DNA of 64,000 bases from Pterobdella sp. o SKG-2022. Its lineage: Eukaryota; Annelida; Clitellata; Hirudinida; Piscicolidae. A program made the translations under genes and the position numbers. The stretch covers positions 10,284,941-10,348,940 of the forward strand of contig OZ038321.1 of NCBI GenBank assembly GCA_964035795.1, written 5' to 3'. The notes beneath the pieces were generated by a model. That model had not been told where the DNA came from, did no database searches, and saw nothing but the letters and a program-made list of their open reading frames with translations. Each line of letters begins with the position of its first letter. The first letter of the stretch is position 1. Below are positions 20,711-29,997 of the stretch, in pieces.

Positions 20711-22110
20711 AGTATAGAATAACTTCCAAGGTTTCATCACCAATTATGACTTCCTTCACCAATTTACTATGAACAGGCTAAGCTGTTTCCTGGCCACGAG
20801 CACATTGAAACCAAGATCTAAAACCAAAGAACTTTTTATGTCACTGCATTTTTTGTGTACTTATTGTCTGCAACCAACAGAATAAATGACATTTCTAACC
20901 ACACCAGTTTGACATACACCACAAGGATACTTCTAAGTTCGAACCAGAGAGCATTATCATTAGCTTTGTCTTCATATTCAGCCGCAAAGCTTAATTCTTC
21001 ATCTTTGACTTCCATGATTTCAGTTTCGTGAGACGTTCATTTATGCACTGAGCATTTACCATCAAGTCATCAACCTAAAAGTTTTCTCAAAAGCAACCTA
21101 AACAAAACACCAAAGATAGTAATATAATAAATGTAATAAAATGTAATATACTAAAAACGGACCCTTGATAGACACCCATCCGAACATCATACGAGCTGCT
21201 ATACTCATCACCTACTTTTACTTTGCTTCTCACTTCTTTGTACATTGATTGTATGATTCTCCAAGTCATTCATCAATTTCCAACTTTCGCATGCTATACC
21301 AGATCACTTCTCGTGGGACTCTGTAAAAAGCTTTCTTCAAGTCAACCAGATGCTTTTCTTGTAATATATACTTAAAATAAGTATGACGTCAGTTGTAACT
21401 CGACCTCACATGAAGCCACATTGCATTTCGTCAGTCACCACCTTCTGTCTGATGAATGCTTCCACCACGTGCTCCAAAACCTTTATAGCATGTTCGATTA
21501 ATGGTTTTTTTCCAAAGGCCACAATAAAAAGAGAATAATTGAAGAACACTAGTTAGTTTATTAAGATACGAAGCTTTTTGTTATCAACGTAACATTTTCA
21601 AGTATGAGAAAAACCCTATATTTGAAAATTTTACGTTGATAACGAAAAGCTCCGTATCATAATGTTGACTTAAAATAGCCGGAGATCAATATAATAGAAA
21701 CAAACACTAAGGTTTATTAAGTTAGTTTATTAAGATACTTTGTATCTTAAACTAACTAGTGTTCTCAAATAATAATATTGTTCAATTAACTCTAAGCCTT
21801 TATGATTTGATCTGTTTTAAGCATCACATTTATTTTCATATACACTGTCTATGTGACTTATTTGTCACTCAGACGGCTTACGGTTCAGAGATTATGTTTT
21901 TAATAATATCTCAACTCACACAAGCACCACCTAGATAACAGAATTCACAATTATTTCCATCAAATTCAAAATCGCCAGCTTGAGAATCTAAACACACCTT
22001 ACATTTAAAGTTCATGGCAGAAGCCAGTTTTCTTCTAGAACCACTACAGCGTTTGTGGAATCAGTGGTTACATAAAAGGTAGAGCTGATGCACAAATTTT
22101 TGAAACACAC
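20711..22110 (-). mobile_element. Family E-related LINE fragment, interrupted by a fold-back element
   Basis: Read on the minus strand, the fragment carries RT pieces at 21780-22000 and 21087-21500 (MYKEVRSKVKVGDEYSSSYD, DVRMGVYQGSVF) and the PHD-like module at about 20790-20960. The RT is split by an insertion at 21543-21758. The order and wording match the E copy at 36600-37560, but divergence is greater and no long frame survives. Confidence 0.65.
21543..21758. repeat. Fold-back element with 17-bp terminal inverted repeats
   Basis: The left end GAACACTAGTTAGTTTA and right end TAAACTAACTAGTGTTC are exact inverted copies. Inside, GATACGAAGCTTTTTGTTAT / CAACGTAACATTTTCAA at about 21565-21602 is mirrored by TTGAAAATTTTACGTTGATA / ACGAAAAGCTCCGTATC at about 21618-21659, forming a long stem. 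It interrupts an E LINE. A related tract (GCGTAACATTTTCAAGTACT) occurs at about 46101-46120. It has no coding capacity, so it is a non-autonomous element of unknown class. Confidence 0.65.
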
Positions 22111-22600
22111 TCCACAAGAGTGTTTTCTATACTAAAAACTTAGCTTATTGTTCAAAGCACTGACCATAACCTTTGTTTGTTTCATATTCAAGTTCTTTGC
22201 TATCAATACTGTTTTCCTGAGAACAGTAACTATCTTCTAACTCACTAAGTCATTAGCATACAGCAATTCCCACACGGATTTATTTTTTCATTTTTGGATA
22301 ACGTTTCTAGAACATTTTTATTTTTTGAGCCAAACATAAACATTCAAAAGAAAACACTTTTAAGAGTATTTTATTATAGAACAATAATGAAAAGCAAAGA
22401 ACTCAGTATAGAACCTTGGTGGACTCCAACCTTTACACTAAACTTTTTACTCAGCACCTTACTATTACCATGAACGCCCTCTTAGCCATTACTGACACCA
22501 GAACGGCCACGCATAGTGCCAACGTTCCAACTACCAAACCTAAACTTAGTTCTTGGTTCATAAAGCTGACGATTGGGCGATGTTAAGGATTGACATTATC
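22110..22600 (-). mobile_element. LINE fragment joining an endonuclease start to an RT segment
   Basis: On the minus strand, 22540-22480 reads FGSWNVGTMRGRSGVSNG, the start of an EEP endonuclease. Within 50 bases it turns into KVGVHQGSILSSLLFIIVL, the RT turn before the active site. The intervening endonuclease and RT fingers are missing. The rest (22110-22370) is degraded RT. It belongs to the E/H type. Confidence 0.55.
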
Positions 22601-23095
22601 CCACTTTTTAAAAAATTGAAGTTTTTTTGACAAAATTTGAAAAAAAAATGGTTTCAACAAAGCTGGAACCAAAACAATAATAGAAATTCACAAACCCAGA
22701 GATTAAACAGAAAAATATACAGATTACTTACGCTAAAAAAACAAACAAAAAAGAAACAAACAATAAAAAAAAACACGGGTATCTTTGTCATATATAAAAG
22801 ATATAAATAACGTGTTAACTTATATGTTCAACCAAAATACTGTAGCAATCCACGCACATTCATCTTTGAAACTAGAAAAAATTTTGGCTAACAAAATAAT
22901 GATAAGCAAGCTGAAAGGATAAGGAGTATACTAGCTGAATTGCAGTTGTGGCCAAAAAGGGAAAAAGAGAATGTTTAAATGTGAAAAAAACCTTGATCTT
23001 GGGTTTTTTTTTAATATCAATATTATTTATATATTTCTGATTCTTATTATAATATAAGGTTGATGACTTAGAATACCTTACATCAAATAATGAGA
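22600..23095. other. AT-rich sequence, nothing recognised
   Basis: A-rich on the + strand, with no coding similarity. The minus-strand frame of 76 codons at 22872-23102 is Phe/Tyr/Lys-rich and not gene-like. Confidence 0.5.
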
Positions 23096-23217
23096 AAAAC
23101 AAACAGAAAGTATTTATTAACTTTATTCACAAAGCTTTTCCTGAGACGAACTTACATTATCAAGTTTCGTTTTTACGAAAAGCTTTGTGAATTAAGAATA
23201 CTTTGTGTTTGTTTCCC
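23096..23217. repeat. Solo hairpin made of Penelope-like terminal repeats
   Basis: The left arm (AAACAAACAGAAAGTATTTA, then CACAAAGCTTTTC) and the right arm (GAAAAGCTTTGTG, then AATACTTTGTGTTTGTTT) are inverted copies separated by a short centre containing ACTTACATTATCAAG. Both arms match the terminal repeats of the Penelope-like element at 44834-45985. No protein lies between them. It could be a deletion relic or a small non-autonomous derivative. Confidence 0.65.
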
Positions 23218-23269
23218 TCAATCTAATTTTAATTCTACTTTTTAAACATATAAGCTGTTTATTATTTTC

Positions 23270-23442
23270 GCCCCCCTATAGCTCAATGGTTGAGCATTAG
23301 ACTAATTATCTAATGTTACCGGGCTCGATCTCGCGTGGGCCGACAATTAGCACCTGTTCTACAGTGTTTTCGCTACATTAAATTTGTAGCAAGCGCTTTG
23401 ATCTATAAGGAAAAGCGCTTTATAAATACCGCATTACAAATT
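23270..23442 (+). mobile_element. tRNA-derived SINE, full-length copy 1
   Basis: The head resembles a tRNA: an A-box-like TAGCTCAATGGTTGAGC at 23280-23296 and a B-box-like GGGCTCGATCTC at about 23321. The middle holds GGGCCGACAATTAGCACCTG. The 3' part has CAAGCGCTTTGAT and AAAAGCGCTTTATAAATACC, resembling a 3' SINE domain widely conserved among animals (often called the Nin domain). Copies at 31700-31820 and 53306-53480 (minus) share the same layout. It ends 53 bases before exon b of the CFAP52-like gene. Confidence 0.8.
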
Positions 23443-23495
23443 AAACTAAATATTTGATATTTTAGAAAAACTTTTTCAAGAACCACATTTTGCAG

Positions 23496-23613
23496 GGATT
23501 CATCTGATCTCATAATTTCAGCTTCCAGTGAAAACGTCCGAGTTTGGAGTACTTCTGCACACAAAGAACTCTCCAAAATGATAGTGCCTAATAATAAATG
23601 CACATCTGTAGAG
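23496..23613 (+). CDS. CFAP52: CFAP52 (WDR16)-like WD40 gene, exon b
   Basis: After one base that completes Trp with exon a, the exon encodes 39 residues: DSSDLIISASSENVRVWS, then KELSKMIVPNNKCTSVE. The pattern F-P-x-x-S-x-L-I-x-x-x-S-x-x-x-V-R-V-W closes the WD40 blade started in exon a, and V-P-N matches the CFAP52 family at the next strand. Acceptor TTTTGCAG|G, donor GAG|GTAAGA, ending in phase 0. The preceding intron is 6.2 kb and filled with LINE pieces. The following gap to the next recognised exon is 18.6 kb and should hide one short exon (about a dozen codons, ending in phase 1). Confidence 0.75.
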
Positions 23614-23637
23614 GTAAGATTGAAAACATTAGCAACA

Positions 23638-23764
23638 TTTTTTATGATAAGGCTAAACTTATCGAAAATTAGAGCTTTTCTTTTAAATAACTGTATGAAT
23701 CCTCAATCGATGTTTATAAAGTTTAATTGTTATACAAAACATGCATAAGATGTCTCTGAAAAGT
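23638..23764 (+). repeat. Short interspersed repeat R1, copy b
   Basis: Starts TTTTTTATGATAAGGCTAAA, then CTTATCGAAAATTAGAGCTT, and ends AAGATGTCTCTGAAAAGT. It matches the copy at 16089-16226 at both ends with a diverged middle. Confidence 0.6.
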
Positions 23765-24060
23765 AACATCAAATATCTAGCAAACAAAAAAATCGAAGCT
23801 TTTTTTGAATCGAAAATACATTATCAAGTGAAGAATACAAACATAAAGATGTTATAGTAATAGTTACCACACAAGCGCATCCCAGCATGAAAAAGGAAAA
23901 ATTTATATAAACTCATATAATATTCAAATGAAAACACTTTTAGGAGTTTATTTTATTCCACGAAGATTTCCGTAAAAAAAATCATATTTTTGATGAATTT
24001 ATTAAACACGGATTTATAGTTTTTGACTAAGGTCAATCAATGAGTTTAATATCAAAATTG
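23765..24060. other. AT-rich intron sequence, nothing recognised
   Basis: AT-rich sequence without coding similarity, lying between the R1 repeat and the next E LINE. Confidence 0.45.
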
Positions 24061-24125
24061 AAAAGCTTTCCGTCAGATTGACATGGCTCGACTGACTCTT
24101 CGTTTCCATTGGCTGCGGTCTAAAA

Positions 24126-24869
24126 CTATTTTCGATCTTTATTCCTAGCCCTTCTCATCACTTCCTTCACTAATCTCCCATCAACAGGCCGTGCTGTACC
24201 AAGGCAACGAGTGCATCGGAAGTTCAGATCCGAAGTTAGAGGGCCTTTTATGCCGCTGCATTTCTTGTGTCCCCACTGCCTGCAGCCTCCACACTGTATA
24301 GCCTTTCTACCCACACCTGCTCGGCATACACCACAAGGATACTTCCTAGATTTTCTCAACACATCAACGTTCGAACCAGAAACCATTAGTTTTGTCTTAC
24401 CCATATTCACCTTCAACCCCTTTTTCTCCAGCTCCGATCTCCATGTTCTCAACTTCACTAACCATTCATCCATGGACTGAGCACTTACCATTAAGTCGTC
24501 AGCATACAAAATCTTCCAAGGGCAACCTGTGTGAAGCTTTACAAATAAAGCTTCCAGCACAATAACAAAAAGTAATGGACCACTTGAACTTGCCGCCTTG
24601 AGCATCTCAGCAACATTACCTGAAGGACCCGCTGCTTTCCCAAGGCTCATCTTATTAATGGCCTTTCTAACCATTGCTGATAGGTTCGCTGGAACCTTCC
24701 ACAAGATAGACTTAGAGCAAGCCACCTGGATTCCATGAAAACTCCACATTGAGAAGGTGCATATAATGCTCTTTCCATGCTTCTTTTTGGAATCAACATC
24801 CAGGGACATTTGGCCATTATTATTTCTCACCGGTTTATCCCCAATGACGTCCTGGTTCTCTCGCCGCAT
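24126..24869 (-). pseudogene. Family E ORF2 fragment with RT deletion and PHD-like finger
   Basis: This 247-codon frame runs from the connector (NNNGQMSLDVDSKKKHGKS-like residues) through VRKAINKMSLGKAAGPSG. At SSSG it jumps to PLLFVIVLEALF, so the RT palm motif with its first catalytic Asp is missing, although YADD is retained. It ends after a C4HC3 module (CGVCRAGVGRKAIQCGGC, then HKKC, then CTRC). The frame happens to be open across the deletion, but the protein cannot be an active RT. Confidence 0.8.
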
Positions 24870-25366
24870 TTGCTTAGCCAGTCAATATATTTCAACAGAT
24901 TTGGGATTGATTTGTTTGAACGCAATCTTCTCAGCATCACTTTTGGTTATGTGCACAGGAAGGTTGGATGCACGTTTAGCAGCCTGATAAACATTTCTGT
25001 TTTTTCCTGCTTTCCATACTTTGAAACATTTGCGTTTGTGGGACACAGCTTGCTGCACCTTGTCATTCCACCACCAAATTTGCCTTTTCCAGGTATGTTT
25101 TGCAGAGACTCCACAAACCTGTTTTGTAGCATTAATCAAATTCTTTTTCAGGTACTTTCAACGTTCGTCCAAAGTTTTACCAGTTTCATTTTCTTGGATT
25201 AATGCATTGAAAAAATTAGAAAATTCAACTTGATTTCCAAAGTTTCTTAGTCTCCAGACTTTTGTACGAAGAACAAACCTTTTTTTGCGGAGAGCATGAG
25301 TGCAAACCTTGAAGTCACTGATCTCTAGTCTATGATGTGTAGCAGACTTTTCCCTAACAAACACTG

Positions 25367-26018
25367 TCACATTAGAGAACATTTTTCTAGAACATCTCTT
25401 ATACAATATGAAGTCAATTTGGGTTTTACAATCTCTTGACTAGTATGTAACCAGATGTTCAAATTTCTTCTTGAACCAGGAGTTACCAACAACCAGCTCA
25501 TTGGCAACAGCAAATTCCAGCAGTCTTTCACCTTCATGGTTTTTTTTCCCAAAGCCTGTCCACCTTGCAAATGCTCAAAAGCAGTAGAGTGTGATCCTAT
25601 ATGGCCATTCCAGTCTTTACTTATGATTAGCTGTGCCGAAGATGAAACTCTAGCTATGGTGGATTGAAGCGCATAATGGAATTGATCGTTTACACTCTCA
25701 CTAAGGTTAGTTTGAGGTACATGAACACTCACAAAAACAAACACAACTGAATCAACCACCATTCGAATGAGAATGATTCTATCTGAGACTAATCACTTCA
25801 AACACTTTCTCCCACCACTTCTCAGCCAGTAGAATTCCTACACCACAAGTGCCATCATCATTGCCACAACCAAAATACTTATATCGAGAGTCTCTGCCTG
25901 CAATAAGTTTAAGGTTGGTCTCCCAACGAGTCTCTTGTAAACAACACAGATCGACTCTCCTCCTCGACATTGTTTCTCCCATTTCAGAAGCCTTCCCTCT
26001 CATCGAACCAACATTCAA
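25367..26018 (-). pseudogene. Family E endonuclease (copy E1)
   Basis: Two minus-strand frames (26018-25779 and 25762-25367) together give an EEP-fold endonuclease: MNVGSMRGKASEMGE, RVDLCCLQETRW, YFGCGNDDGTCGVGILLA, then FVSVHVPQTN, the catalytic-loop ISKDWNGHIGS and a final WLHTSQE. In the sister copy at 38620 the same loop reads ISGDWNGHIGS, so here the conserved Gly-Asp has become Lys-Asp. A frameshift separates the two halves near 25765-25780. Confidence 0.8.
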
Positions 26019-26554
26019 AGATCCTACTCAAAAAGGACTTTCATTATCTTTGTGGAAATTTTTCTTGAAAGATGCCTTTCCTTTTAACCACTCTTTTTCA
26101 GATTTATCTTTTTTCTGGCTAGACCTGCAATTATTTTTAAAACTCTTACTGTAGTTATTGATATTTTTATTTAACCTTTTACTATTATATATATTACTCC
26201 TAATTTTCAAATAAAAACTCGGCGTTTCACTTGACGCGAGGGAGGATTAGTATTATGGGATAAGCTTAACAAAAAATCTCTAGAGTATGACATTCTACGT
26301 ATAAAAGTATTTTGAAATAAATATAAGTTAATTAGATAAATACTACAGTTTTTTAAAATATCGCTAGAGTATAACGTATAAACTTACAATCGAAAAAAAA
26401 ATTTCGAAAACTTGAAAAAAGTTAAGCTAAAGTTTTTATAATAAAATTTTAAAATAATTTTAATAAAAATAAAAAACAGGCCGTGTTCAGAAAGCAGAAA
26501 AAATAACGTTGAAAATCAAATTTCGCAAAAAGCCGAATATGTCGGTTCCTAGCC

Positions 26555-26640
26555 AAAGATATATATATATATATATATTTATTTATTCATTTATTTATTC
26601 ATTTATATGTTTATTTATATTTATAATTTCAAATAAATTT
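26555..26640. repeat. TA / TTTA simple repeat
   Basis: A (TA)n run at about 26558-26577 is followed by TTTATTTATTCATTTAT-type repeats to about 26620. It lies at the 5' edge of LINE copy E1. Confidence 0.8.
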
Positions 26641-27345
26641 TAATATAGGTGATGAGAGATGGTAAAACTATTATAACAGGTAGGTTCTTGAAATTATATC
26701 ACTCAAATAACAAATTGAAGAACTATTTATTATAAAATTTACATCGAGTTGATATTGTTTTTTGTACTTGGGAAGTACTAGCGGAAATTGTGAGGCGCGA
26801 TTACTGCAAGCAATGCTAACCATGTGAAATTAAAAGACGTGTTCATGCAAGCTGGGTTAGATCAACAATTTAATAGGTTCCTGATGCTTGATGTCACATA
26901 AAAAATGAGATAATCTGATAAAAACAGGAAAAGCTATGGTTAGAGCTATTTATATGCTGATATATGCTGAAATTGTCAGATAGACTTGGAAGGGATTCTC
27001 TAATTGAAAAACAGTGAGTACTCAACAAACACAATGTATTAATTTAAAAAATAACACGAACCTTTTCGTTAGTCTAGCTTACTTTATCAAGTGATAATAA
27101 TTGACAAACGTTAGGAGCATTTGCTAAAGCTAGCGGTGTAAGATGGCTTGGTCATGATATGAAAAGGTATAAAGAGAATGTATTAAAAAAATGCATTCAA
27201 TATTAAAAAAGATTATTTTAAAAAGGAAATTAGCCTAAAAGTTGAAGGAAAGGACAAAAACGTATCGATCATTATTGAAGTAAAAGAACAGAATTCATTG
27301 TATAGGAAGAACTGCAGATTGTATTCAAATGAAAAATTTCAGTAT
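26640..27345 (+). mobile_element. Decayed LINE C-terminal remnant plus a Penelope-like end
   Basis: 27125-27200 reads ASGVRWLGHDMKRYKENVLKK, matching the 'RWLGHV.R......A' motif near the end of many LINE ORF2 proteins. The rest (26640-27000) is too decayed to assign. Between them, 27024-27110 (CAACAAACACAATGTATTAA, then ACCTTTTCGTTAGTCTAGCT, then TATCAAGTGATAAT) matches the terminal repeat of the Penelope-like element at 44834. Confidence 0.45.
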
Positions 27346-27603
27346 TCATTTTTCATTATAGAGGAATTGATACAAAATTAATGTAAGCTAAATTTTTTCT
27401 TTTATTAAAATTTTAAGAAGCTTTTGATTACACTTGTGACATTTAAAGTACGGGAAAAACCAATGGATACATCTTATATAAAAAAATGAGTCATTATGTA
27501 AGTTCATTTCTGAATAATATTTTTTTTGTTTTATTTTATTTTTTTATTATTATTATTTATTATTTTTTTTTTTAATTTTTATTTATATATAACTCTTGTT
27601 GTT

Positions 27604-27688
27604 ATGGTCATATTCGAAGACGAATCGACAAACAACAACAATAATAATTATTATTGTTGTTCGTCGATTCGTCTTCGAATATGACCAT
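27604..27688. repeat. Long palindrome at the 5' edge of a LINE
   Basis: The arms ATGGTCATATTCGAAGACGA.. (27604-27629, 26 bp) and its exact reverse complement (27663-27688) flank a centre that is itself nearly palindromic (AACAACAATAATAA / TTATTATTGTTGTT). The right arm is in frame with the endonuclease that follows, reading RRFVFEYDHGRTSLIAREL across 27663-27715. Confidence 0.85.
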
Positions 27689-29570
27689 GGCAGAACATCT
27701 CTGATTGCCAGAGAGCTTGGGCGTTATTAGGTGGACATTGCTGCTCTCAGTGAAACCCATCTCTCAGACAAAGGGGATCTTACTAAAATTGGTGGTTGCT
27801 ACACTTTTTTCTGGAGTGGAAAGAACAAGAGCGAACGACGCGAAGCTAGAGTTGGTTTTGCTATTAAAAACCACATAGCGAAGAAGCTTGATAGTGTCCC
27901 GGATGGCTTGAATGACCGTCTTATGACACTCAAATTTCCTTTGGGGAAAAAATATCTGCTATCCTCATAAGTGCATACGCTCCTACTATGACTAATAGAG
28001 ATGAAGTAAAGGATATATTCTATGAAGATCTGGAAACCCTCATTCCCACTGTTTCACAGTCGGATAAACTCATTCTACTTGGCGATTTCAACGCTTGTGT
28101 TGGTAAAGACTACCAGGCTTGGCAAGGAGTTCTAGGTTATCATGGAATTGGAAAATGCAATAGCAACGGTTTACGACTGCTAAAAGCCTGCATATCTCAT
28201 GAACTCACTATTACCAACACTATGTTCCGACTTCCAACACGCAACAAGACATCTTGGATGCACCCCCGATCGAGGCATTGGCATCTCATTGACTTCATCA
28301 TTGTCAGCTTCAAAGACCGACGCGATGTGCAAGTAACAAAGGCTGTGTGGTGCGGATTATTGGACAGATCATCGGCTCATAGTTTCGAAAACCAAGTTAC
28401 ACATTAGTCCTGTGAGAAAACCACATGGACAGAAAGTTCTGAGACGACTTGACGTCGCAAAACTGAAACTCTCCACTGTTCAACAAAACTTCGTGACCCC
28501 CCTTGAACATCAGCTGTCAATGGCTGAGAGCAACGACTGGGAATCCATGAAAAAGGCAATCTATTTTTCTGCCTCACAAGTACTAGTTCAACCTCTAGAA
28601 AACATCAAGACTGGTTTGATAAAAATGATACTGAAATTAAAACTTTACTGGAAGAGAAACGCAAGTTTCACTGAGCGCACGAGAATGATCCGGGTTCTGA
28701 TGCGAAGAAAAATGCCTATATCAATAAGCGCAGAGATGTTCAAAAAAAGCTCCAAATTAACAAAATGCGTGGCTCGGTTAAAAAACTGACGAGATTCAAA
28801 GTTTTGCGGATAGACATGACATGAAGGGCTTCTATGACTCTTTCAAGTGCCTCTATTGACCGCGTACATCAAGAAGCACACCTTGCGGATGGCTCAAGAT
28901 TGATCACTGACAAAAAGGGGATCTTGGAAAGATAGGCCGAACATTTTAATAGCGTCCTCAATCGACCATCGAAGATATGTGACGAAGCTGTTCATCGCCT
29001 ACCCCAAGTCACAATAAACAAAGAACTTGATGCCCTTTCATCTGTAGAAAAGGTCACTAGAGCCATTAAACAATTGTCAGTAGGTAAAGCACCAGGTTCT
29101 GACGCTATACCGGCAGAGGTATACAAAGCTGGTGGCACTTTGTTTATCAGAAAACTCACTGATTTGTTTCAATTTCACTGGGAAAAGGAAACGCTTCCAC
29201 AAGAATTTAGAGACGCTTCCATTGTGCACATATACAAGAGAAAAGGAAAAAAACGATCATGCGACAACCATAGAGGTATTTCTCTTTTTTCGATTGCATT
29301 AAAGATCTTGGCTCGTGTTTTCTTGAACCGCTTACTGAAGCACCTCGAGCAGGGTCACCTACTTGAGAGTCAATGCGGATTCCGAGCCAGTCGAGGAACA
29401 ATTGACATGATCTTTGCAGCTCGTCAACTTCAAGAAAAATGTATGAAGAAACAACAAGATCTCTTTATGACTTTCGTCGACCTCACTATAGCATTTGATT
29501 CAGTTAGCAGAAATGGGTTATGGAAGATCTTAGCAAAGTTTGGCTGTCCAGAAAAATTTGTGAAGACTTT
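27689..29570 (+). mobile_element. Family A LINE (copy A3), 5' part of an A-to-B chimera
   Basis: The endonuclease begins at about 27690 (GRTSLIARELGRY, then VDIAALSETHLSDKG, GCYTFFWSGKN). It continues at 27961-28380 with ISAYAPTMTNRDE, LGDFNACVGKDYQ, SWMHPRSRHWHLIDFIIV. The connector is 28400-29060. The RT starts at 29074: VGKAPGSDAIPAEVYKAGG, then SCDNHRGISLFS, QCGFRASRGTIDMIFAARQL and FVDLTIAFDSVSRNGLWK, ending at FGCPEKFV. There the A sequence stops and family B follows. Frame breaks are few. The copy lacks the A active site and the whole C-terminus. Confidence 0.85.
27731..28407 (+). pseudogene. Family A endonuclease (copy A3)
   Basis: Two frames (27731-27970 and 27988-28407) give an almost complete EEP endonuclease. 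They hold the metal-binding Glu in LSETHL, the TFFWSGK strand, the VYAPT-equivalent AYAPTMT, GDFNACVG and the HWHLIDFIIV strand with its aspartate. The final SDH box is altered (RSSAHSFENQV). A single frameshift near 27960-27990 separates the halves. Confidence 0.8.
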
Positions 29571-29997
29571 CAAATTTTTGAAAATGAAAAACTCTTGCAA
29601 AGTAACAAGTCAAATAGAAGACATTGAAAATCATTTCAAGAAGAAGTTCAGTCCAGATGTCTCAGCCATCCATCCAATACAACTAACCCCTCCAAAAACT
29701 TTCGATAGAATAATAAATATTGAAGAAATTCAAAATGCAATAAAAAAACTTGAAAATAGAAAATGCCAAGAAAATGAAGGTATTACTGCTGAACTTATAA
29801 AATATGCTGACAAGAGTATAACTAAAATAATAACCCATGAGTTAAATCAAACCATTTCATTTGGAAAAGACATCGGTATCAACTCTACCATTCTTATACC
29901 CATTCCCAAACCACACAAAACACCGAAACCCGAAAACCTACAACCAATCTGCATTGTTCCGGTATTAAGAAAAATCTTCTCTCATCACCCTCAATAG
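29074..29997 (+). CDS. In-frame A/B chimeric reverse transcriptase fragment
   Basis: This 307-codon open frame joins two LINE families without a stop. Residues 1 to about 165 are family A RT (GKAPGSDAIPAEVYKAGG, DNHRGISLFS, FVDLTIAFDSVSRNG, FGCPEKFV). From about residue 168 it is family B connector and RT start (FKFLKMKNSCKVTSQ, then IKKLENRKCQENEGITAELI, GINSTILIPIPKPHK, QPICIVPVLRKIF). Compare 57905-58010 and 6145-6400 for the B side. The result carries two RT beginnings in tandem and no active site in this frame. It looks like a template-switch product and not a working enzyme. Confidence 0.8.
   Translation: MSVGKAPGSDAIPAEVYKAGGTLFIRKLTDLFQFHWEKETLPQEFRDASIVHIYKRKGKKRSCDNHRGISLFSIALKILARVFLNRLLKHLEQGHLLESQCGFRASRGTIDMIFAARQLQEKCMKKQQDLFMTFVDLTIAFDSVSRNGLWKILAKFGCPEKFVKTFKFLKMKNSCKVTSQIEDIENHFKKKFSPDVSAIHPIQLTPPKTFDRIINIEEIQNAIKKLENRKCQENEGITAELIKYADKSITKIITHELNQTISFGKDIGINSTILIPIPKPHKTPKPENLQPICIVPVLRKIFSHHPQ

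Larger units (their letters stand above)
24120..26570 (-). mobile_element. Family E LINE, young copy E1, RT partly deleted and 3' truncated
   Basis: On the minus strand, the 5' region is 26570-26020 and the endonuclease 26018-25367 (NVGSMRGKASEMGETMSRRR, DLCCLQETRW, SVHVPQTNLSES). The connector is 25406-24882 (ending CFKVWKAGKNRN and onward), followed by the start of the RT and the PHD-like module. From about 24580 rightward it is nearly identical to the copy at 37580-39200, at an offset of exactly 13,000 bases. To the left of that point the offset drops to 12,492, so about 508 bases of RT (including the KAFD and HQGS motifs) are missing here. The element stops at RLVKEVM (about 24165), so the C-terminus and 3' tail are absent. 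Confidence 0.85.

Noticed and set aside
23271..23345. A tRNA gene
   Set aside because: A and B boxes are present, but the arms do not form a proper cloverleaf, and the sequence continues into a conserved SINE tail repeated twice elsewhere.
24757..25233. Plus-strand frames of up to 141 codons, repeated at 37757-38233
   Set aside because: They are antisense to the family E connector. Their conservation simply reflects the two near-identical LINE copies.
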